From Hybos culiciformis (taxonomy: Eukaryota; Arthropoda; Insecta; Diptera; Hybotidae), in the NCBI GenBank assembly GCA_964007475.1, contig OZ023274.1, forward strand, positions 51,169,678-51,233,677: a stretch of DNA of 64,000 bases, given 5' to 3'. The first letter of the stretch is position 1. Every line of letters starts with the position of its first letter. Of this stretch, positions 56,011 through 64,000 are shown piece by piece. A program made the position numbers and the translations under genes. The notes beneath the pieces are model-generated. The model saw only the letters and a list, made by a program, of their open reading frames with translations, was not told where the DNA came from and searched no databases.

Positions 56011-57760
56011 ACGTACCAAACTTAATTAATTTTTTATATGGTTATGCTTATGATAAAATTACATATAAATCAAGACTCCTGCGAGTGAATATTATGAAGT
56101 GAATTATTTTTTCCTATGAAATGTGTTAATGAGCGAAGTCTTTATTTTTTATCCTTAGAAAATTAGTTTCATTTTTCTATAAAAAAAAAAAACATATATT
56201 TTGTGATATTATGTCATATAGACAGTTTTGTGTTCCAATTCATGCAACAGTTGAAGATAATAACGTTGTTATGTTATTTAATACCTATTGAATTAAATAC
56301 AAAAAAAAGAAGATATTGTGTGTGCACTGTTTGAGGAACCATTGTTAGGGTTTAGAAAATGTTTGGATAAAATCACATAATTTTAGTTTTATTTTTAAAT
56401 GGCGTGTTATAATAGACAATAAGCTTAAAGAATTTGAACATTAACATTGAATTTTGTACTATTTTGTATTAAGGTAATTCATGTAAATAATTGGGTCGAT
56501 AGAAGAGGAAACGAAACGTACTGTACATATAATTTTTTCCTTCTTTTTGTAATCGAATAATTTTATTTTTATTGTAAAGAATTCTTTTATATAGTCATTC
56601 AGGCGTAAATATAGTAAAAACCTGCAATTGTGCTTGAATTTAAATATTTTTTTAACTATAATTTCCGCCTTGTTAAGTCCGAATTATCGATTGATTTATT
56701 GAAATTTCTTAATAATCACACTGAAGATTCCCCAAAAAGATATTCCACTTCTTTTTATATTCATTATCATCTTAAATGGCTTTCAATTCGAAAAAAAAAA
56801 CATTCTGTTTATAAAAGATTTCAATTTCCTTCTTTTTTTAATGTTTTAATACAAAAGTTAATGTTTAAAAATTTAAAATTTTGTTTATTTAAAAATTATA
56901 TAGTTATTTAAAAATTCAAAATCCTATATACTTATTTCAAAATAATGTACATATTCCGAAATTCTGTGTTTCAACATCTTGGCTTTCAAAATCCTGCATT
57001 TAAAATATCGGATTCAAAGTTAGCTTTGAATCTTTTCGTTTGACATTAAGTAGGTAAAGGTAATTAGCAAACATAACTGATTAAATAAAAGCCATGCTGC
57101 TATGCATCCAGTTCTAAGTTATGTTCTGTATTCTTTAAATAAAACCTAACTTATCAGAGATCAAATATAGAAAATATTATATGTATAGTTTAATACAATT
57201 AAATACATGGATAAATATACAAAAAAAAAACATTCCGTACATAATGTAGATACTAAGTATATATTTTATATCTGAAAAAATTATTTTAATATGTTATGTG
57301 GTTGAAAAAAAAACCACAAAAAAAAAGAATGCTTAATATTTTCTATTATAATTATTGCAGTAACTTTTTGGAAGTTCTTCTCTTTTTTTTTATAATTATT
57401 GTCTAGTTATGTATTACATAAAATAATATTTTTCACATATAAAAACTAACAGCTTAACACTTTATCCTTTATTAAAATTTTTCTTTTAGGTTTTTTTTTT
57501 TTATTGCATACAAAATTTTTTATGCTTTTATCTATATTAAAATGTTATCAATGGATTTTTCAAAAAAAAAAAAAAAATCCATTAAAATTTCCAGTTAGTA
57601 AAACTTAGGTGGAAATGTATTTTGAACTCTTTTTTTTTTTAGTTTTTAGAAATAAAGTTTTTAAGTTTAAACGTGCTACGAGAGTATTATATTAAGGTTT
57701 TAAAAAAAAAAACTTTTTAGTTATATTTCTTTAATGGTTGGGTTGGTATAATCATTGAGT

Positions 57761-58027
57761 AATAATATTTATAAGAGGGACAGAATTCATACAAGTAAAT
57801 TTTTTTCTAAAATTATGACAATATTTTGAATGTATTGAGTAAACTTTTTTAACTCAAATGTGTTTATTCTTAATTTTATTATTTTTATTATTGTATTAAG
57901 AATAAACACATTTGAGCATGAAATTTTTATTCAATACATTGAAAATATTGTCATAATTTTTGAGTTATTTGAAAAAAAAATTCTGAAATTTACTTGTATG
58001 AATTCTGACCCTCTTATAAATATTATT
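57761..58027. repeat. long imperfect hairpin, about 120-bp arms
   Basis: The left arm (from aataatatttataagaggg at 57761 to tgtttattctta near 57882) is matched in reverse complement by the right arm (taagaataaacacatttgag near 57896 to 58027). The arms carry several small indels and substitutions, and the loop is an AT-rich stretch of 15-25 bp. It could be a foldback element or a source of hairpin RNA. Confidence 0.8.
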
Positions 58028-59338
58028 CCTCTATGTTATAATGTATCCTTTTAAAAAAAGGGTTCAAATGAATGAAATGCAAGATTATTGCATATATAGA
58101 AAACAAATTTAAATTACCATTCATACAAGCTTTCATTATGCTGAAAAGTACTTGAAAAACATAAATTTTCAATGTAATAAATTCATTCATAATTTTCTAT
58201 AAAGCAAAAGTAAAAAAATCGTTTTTTATGTAGTATGTACATAGGTTGTACATAATCATAATTTTTCTTTAACTTATTAAGTATACAATTTTAAGAAAAT
58301 AAATATTCGTCATTTTAAAAATAATAAATTAAATTTAATTAAAAAAAAATATATATATAAGTAAATAATAATTCATTATAAAAAAATAATAGAAACTGCT
58401 TAAACAATATGACTTCAATTTGAAAAAATATTTTTTGAAACATATTATGAACTTACATTATACACACAATTTGTAAAATAATAAAATTCAAATTAGATAG
58501 TATATTTTATAGTGTTAATCTTGTAAGATTAAAAAAGGCTGTTGTATATGCTTTTAAAGTTTGTCAGTTTTAGTTGAGATTATGTTACTATAGTTAAAAT
58601 TTATACATATATTATGTTTACAATATTCATTTAGATGTTGAAAAGTTGTATATATTTTCAATACCATTTTGACAGGCGAGGCAAAGTAAAAAAAAATTTC
58701 CATTTCGGTTTAATTTCATTTTCCTATGAAAATGATAAAATGTCATTTATATGTTTATCTTTGAGTCATGAAAATATTATTTCTTAATAATCTTTTATGT
58801 CCATTTTCCATCTATAAAAAATAAAAGATGGATTAAATACAAAAAGTTTAATGTTGTTTTTTTTTTTATAAATATTTGTATCTTTTATACATATACACAT
58901 CCATTATATTTTATTTTTAAAGACATTAATTCTTTCAGAAAGATAAATTTCCAGCGATATGAATTATGAGAGATATATAGTATAGTGTATAAAAAATACT
59001 ACTTAATATTAATACTATTTATTTATTATTTTTTTAAAAAGCAATTTTTTCAGATTATTGACAAAAGTTTGAAAAGATAGATCTTTGTGAAAGAAAAAAT
59101 TTTATTTCAGAAATAATTTTTTATTGGTGTACTCGTTGAATGTACAATTTAGATTTTGTGAAAATTTATTGTGATTTTATTCGGTAAGTGGATTAATACT
59201 GAGTTACGCTATAAATAAATAAATTAATAAAAAAAAATGTGATTGAGAAAATGTTTTTAATTGAAATTTTCATGAAGTCTTATAATATATAACTAACTTT
59301 ATAATAACGTAAACTTATTATAAAAAGTTTATAAATAG

Positions 59339-59420
59339 AAAAAAGCACACCAAGAAACAAACAACTACAACGGACTACCGGTGCTTTTTTTTAATCTTCA
59401 TGGTAAAATGAAGATTAAAA
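59339..59420. repeat. two adjacent short hairpins
   Basis: The first has a 10-bp stem (aaaaaagcac with gtgctttttt, 59339-59390). The second is a perfect 13-bp stem (ttttaatcttcat with atgaagattaaaa, 59389-59420) and a 6-base loop. They overlap at the T run, so the two structures compete. Confidence 0.6.
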
Positions 59421-61063
59421 ACTTTTTCTTATTCAACTTAAAATTATATTGAAACTTAAAAATATATTAGTTTCAAGGACTTTATTTTTCTCCAAATATG
59501 CTGCAATGAAAGCTAGGTATATATATATTGATTTAATAAGAACATCGCATATATATATTCTTGGTTTTAAGGAGCAAACAAATTTAAAGATTTTATACTT
59601 TATCGTTTATACAGAATAAAAACATCAAAAGCTAATTTTATTCTTAACTAAAGTTATATATTTTTCGGGTACTTTACTTATATGTGCGAAAAATCAAAAT
59701 AAACTATTTTTCTTTTCATTTGAATTTTGTTTTATGAATTTTGAATTTTGAATTTTGCTATTTGATATTTTTTATATAAATAAATCTATAATAATATTTT
59801 TTTGAATTATAATTAATTCGACTATCACTACGTCATAATTTCAATGTTATTTCAAAGTTACAACATTTTTAGAAGATTATTATTTCTTGTCATACCATTA
59901 TAATCTTGAATCTTAGAATCATTAACTTTATTTTATTATTATTTTAACATGTAAAACATAGTACAATATATCTAAATAATAATAAGGTATTAATAAATTG
60001 AAGGCAATAACACCTGATGATTATTTTTGTTCGAATAATTATTATTATGTCAATTTAAAATTTATTAATATTATTTTGGCTTCTTTATTGTCACGTCCGG
60101 TGATTAATTAACTCATTTGTTTAGGATTTAGTTAAAAATAAATAAAAGGTTATTTTATTATTGACGTATTATGTTAATATCGGTATAATATATAATAACA
60201 TATATATTTTTTTATAAAATATTTAAGGAATGTTAGTTAAATATTTTACCGTATTAATATCTTCAACATTCATCATTCTATTTTGAATAAAATTTTAATT
60301 AACATGTTGATAAGTTCTAGCATAAGTGCCTTATGCTGGAATATACATATTATTATAATATATTTAATTTAATGAACATATTATGCTTAAGTATAAAACA
60401 TGTTATGTGTGTAAAAGAAAGTTTTCCAATATAACTTTTATTTTTATTCACTGAATTGAATAAAATAATTAACAAAATTGTTAATAGAAGAATTTATATG
60501 TAGAAGATAAATAACATATTGATTGATTTATTCGTTTTTGGTTTTTTCTTTCTTGCTGTAATATAACTTTGATAGAAATTTAATAATATACCTACCTATA
60601 ATAAAATAAAATAAAAACTGTGGCTTTATTATCATTAATTATTGTTTTTATTTCTCTTGTTGGTATGCTATTAAATTAATGGAGATTGAAACAATAGTAA
60701 ATACATAATGTTTAAAACCAATATTATCAATATTGATACTTTGACATTAAAGATAATAAATCTGATTTGTTTTCATTGTTTTGTTTTAATGCAAGTTATA
60801 AAATTGTTATGAATTAAAAATAACATTAATCTGGGCAGAAGAACCTTTTAAAAATATGACTTTATTTAATCAGGTTAGATTCAGATTCAGGGTTTGGGTT
60901 AAGATGAAAGATTTTAATTCTTGATGGAAAATAATCTAGAAACATACGAGATTTTGAACTTATTAAATTAAAATAAAAACTATTAAAATAAAACAAATTT
61001 TTTTTTTCGTAATTTAAAACTTTTATATTTAATTTTCTAATTTTTTTTTGTTTTATATTATTC

Positions 61064-61099
<36 letters not shown>
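61064..61099 (+). repeat. (AAT)12 microsatellite
   Basis: Twelve uninterrupted AAT units. Confidence 0.95.
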
Positions 61100-61100
<1 letters not shown>

Positions 61101-64000
61101 TACATTTTTATTTTTATAAATATCAATTTTTATAACATATTTTTGACGATCTGCTTTAACTTTTTATTTACAGAATTTAACGTTAAAAAAATATTTTTAT
61201 TTTTTTTATTTTTTATTATAATTTTTTCTTTTGATTTGGAAATTTATTTTTAAATATTCTGCAAAAAATAACTTCATAGAATATAATTATTTTTTTGTGG
61301 AATCGAATCATAATACTGTACTGTATAGCGCAATATACTGTGTGAACAAAGTATATATAATTATGTGCAGGACACTAAAATAGATATAATACTCTGTATG
61401 GACAAAATATTGTATGGGCGGCAAAAACAAAAATTTTATGGTATATGTACAAAACATTGGATAAAGTTATTAATAGAAAATAAAAAAATAATTTATTTTT
61501 GTTTAACAAAGAAGCTATTGTTAAAAAGTTTGTTAATATAGAAGCTATAAAAATTATTAAAACAAATTTATTTTAAGGATACTACGTATTATATTTTTAA
61601 TTATTCACACTAAATATTGTAATAAAGTTAAAATAAATAATATTTAATTCATAGGAATTCATAGAATTCTGTACAATGATTTCGGAGAATAATTTTGGTA
61701 GACAGAGTAATTTCTTGGTACACATTAGAGTATTTTGGAATTGGATACAGTATTTCATTACATTCAGTATTATAACCTGTACCCTTTTTTTTTCATTATT
61801 ATCATAATCTTACTAAAAATTTCGATTAATCAATTTTGTATAGTTTTGACATAAATATGAGCAAGGATTCTTTTCAATTAATATTGTGTTAATTTGCCTA
61901 TTAAAAAATATTTCAAATAAACAAAACTTGAAATTTTTTTTTTTCTAATATTTTTATAATTTTAGAACCTAGTTTTATTCATCACATAATTATGCTTAAA
62001 ATATTAAAAAAGAGGGACCAGAAATATATAAATTTCTTACCATGTAAAATGGTAAATTAATTAAATAAACAACACTACACCATCATACCCATTTTAATAA
62101 TTCTGACATCACTTTGTTGTTAAATAAAATATATGTATTTTATATACTAATAATTATTATTTATTTTTCAATGAAATATTTTTTTTTTTGGTGGGGTGTT
62201 AATATTTTGGTTATGCTTGTGGCAAATTTTTAATATAAATTTACTTGTGGCATAATAATTATTAAAAAAAAAAAAAAATAATAATAATATAATTTACATG
62301 TAAATTTTAGTTTTTTCTTCATCTTTCAATATTAATTAGAAGAATTAGATTTTTTATCTATATAGAAGAGCAGAACTTTAAAGGAATCTCGATAAATGAA
62401 TTGTATTTAATTTATATTTAGAAAAAAAAAAAAACCAAAAAAAAAGATAAGAAAAACCCAAAATAATTTATTAACCAAGGAAAAGCTACTTATAATTAGG
62501 CACTTGTAAAATTTGAAAATGTTTTTATTTTTAAAATTTATTTTATTTTTTTCTCTGTTGCTTTTCATTTTAACAAGTTCATATTTCATTATTAAAAAAT
62601 TAAATTAACTTTATATTGTATTTTTGGGGCGGGTTGTATAGATTTTTTTTGTTTTTTTTTTTTTTTTTAATTTATTTAATTTCCATTTTTTATTTTTCTT
62701 TTTAATGTTGTAGATGATAATTCTATACATAGTTGTGTTGTGAGTTGTTGAAAAAAGCAAAGGAACAAAAAAAAAACTTAATTAACAGAAAATTTTTACA
62801 ACTGTGCAGAATGAAAGAATAATGAAAGAATTTAAAAAAAAAATGAAAAAATTGAAAATTATATATAAGATATATTTTCCTTTTTTTTTTGTCCTTCATT
62901 CCTTTGGGTTTCTTATGCTCTGCTTAAAACTAAAAAGAATATCCCTAAGGCCTTTTATTTTTTTTTTAAATTGGTTGTATTCATAAAATATGCTTATGGG
63001 ATAATGTTAATGATGAGTAAATCACACAAAAAAAAAGAAGAAAAAAAATTAATGTTTTTAAATTGTTCTGTTAATTGACATAATAATGGTTGGTAATAAT
63101 TATTATTGTATATACTCGAAATGTGATTATTTAAAAAAAAAATAAACCGCTTAAAAATACAAAAAAATAATAATAATTGAATTTCTATATTGTAGTCATT
63201 TTTTAAGAAAATATTTTAAGTGTTTGCACACTATGGTTTCTGCTTAGGTTTTGTCACTCTTTTTTTATACTTTTGGTATAAATTTTTTTTGCTCATTAAG
63301 ATGTTATCCACAAACTATAAATAGATGCTTTGTAACTATGTAAACGTATCAATGATTTTAAGGTTTAATCTTAGTATGCACGGATGTCTACTTTCCTGGT
63401 GTACCATACTCGAATAATATTCTCCATCGAACAAACCAACAAGTCTTTTATAAACCCTATAAGCCCTATAAGCGTTTTATAAATAAATTAAATTAATAAT
63501 GAAGGAAGAACTAAATGTTTGAAATATGACTAAGATGTGATAATGCCAGTTTTTTGTATAAATAAGATTTTTATATATATTAAAAATTCAATATTAAAAT
63601 ATTTAATCACCTTGCATTATTTACAAAGAAATTTTTAATTGGTCTGTTGATTTATATTACCATTGATGCTGTTCAATATCGACTCATTGATGAATTAAAT
63701 TAAATATCAAACAAATATATATTTAATTAAACTAATTAAATATTTGATTCACTTTATACTATGATGATTTAACAAACAATCGAAATTTTTTAATGCCTTT
63801 TAAATTTTGTTTTAGCAGAAAATGATTGCTGAATGAGATTTATTTATTTTATCATATAAAGTTTAATTTGATAATATTATAATATTATATAGTTGACTAA
63901 TGTCACAACAGATTTCATTAATAAAATTATTCAGCGTTGTTGAATCTCCCAAAATTTTGCCTTTATAAGTATATTTCATTTAATAATTCGATGATTATAA

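Larger units (their letters stand above)
53978..64000. other. gene-poor AT-rich region to the window end
   Basis: Ten kilobases without a supportable exon. Short ORFs are low-complexity and none shows a family motif. It contains a small MITE (55895-56010), a long hairpin (57761-58027), paired short hairpins (59339-59420) and an AAT microsatellite. A less AT-rich patch near 55550-55640 may be a repeat fragment. Confidence 0.55.

Noticed and set aside
56630..56911. 93-residue ORF
   Set aside because: It begins at a TTG, is dominated by Phe/Lys/Leu and has no motif; expected by chance in 10 kb of this composition.
1..64000. tRNA, rRNA, CRISPR arrays or bacterial-type operons
   Set aside because: None seen. 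Spliced genes and retroelements point to a eukaryotic nuclear genome, and no segment has prokaryotic gene spacing.

Overview
The window looks like nuclear DNA from an arthropod, most likely an insect. It is very AT-rich (I estimate over 75%, not computed). Genes are split by short AT-rich introns with GT-AG ends, and there are Ty3/gypsy and Ty1/copia retrotransposons, MITE-like elements and short homopolymer runs throughout. The insect order cannot be fixed from the sequence. Gene models below were joined by hand from splice sites, and every multi-exon model keeps phase across all its junctions.

Layout. (1) 441-9717 (+): an XK-related (XKR) membrane protein gene with three exons. Its 7.5-kb second intron holds two complete antisense genes in tandem (1724-4280 and 5181-7540). 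These are paralogous five-exon genes for proteins with an N-terminal THAP zinc finger, an acidic or low-complexity middle and four C2H2 fingers. (2) 9718-25846: about 16 kb without a recognisable gene, carrying several inverted-repeat (MITE-like) elements and a long near-perfect palindrome. (3) 25847-37854 (+): an 11-exon single-pass membrane protein gene with a signal peptide, one thrombospondin type-1 repeat, a CUB-like domain, one transmembrane helix and a tail of about 400 residues. Its 8-kb intron 4 contains an intronless CFAP157-like axonemal gene on the same strand, followed directly by a full-length, apparently young Ty3/gypsy element in reverse orientation. (4) 39501-44067: a full-length, apparently young Ty1/copia element (-) with an initiator-Met-type primer site. 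(5) 44476-49996 (+): a ten-exon N4BP2-like gene (CUE, P-loop kinase, DUF1771, Smr). A small two-helix ORF (44078-44422, -) lies head-to-head with it and a dead LINE fragment sits in intron 1. (6) 51364-52202 (-): a small two-exon gene for an acidic protein with a KEN box. (7) 53085-53977: a cluster of palindromic motifs running into a 41-bp minisatellite that is open in essentially all six frames. (8) 53978-64000: about 10 kb without a recognisable gene, with a small MITE, a long imperfect hairpin and an AAT microsatellite.

The genes do not form a pathway. The organising theme is nesting and insertion: genes inside introns on both strands, a retroelement that lands between a nested gene and its likely poly(A) signal, and a paralogous pair whose halves have diverged at very different rates. 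The most promising subjects for follow-up are the nested THAP-C2H2 pair, the TSP1/CUB receptor with a YEEI tail motif, and the palindrome plus six-frame-open minisatellite block.
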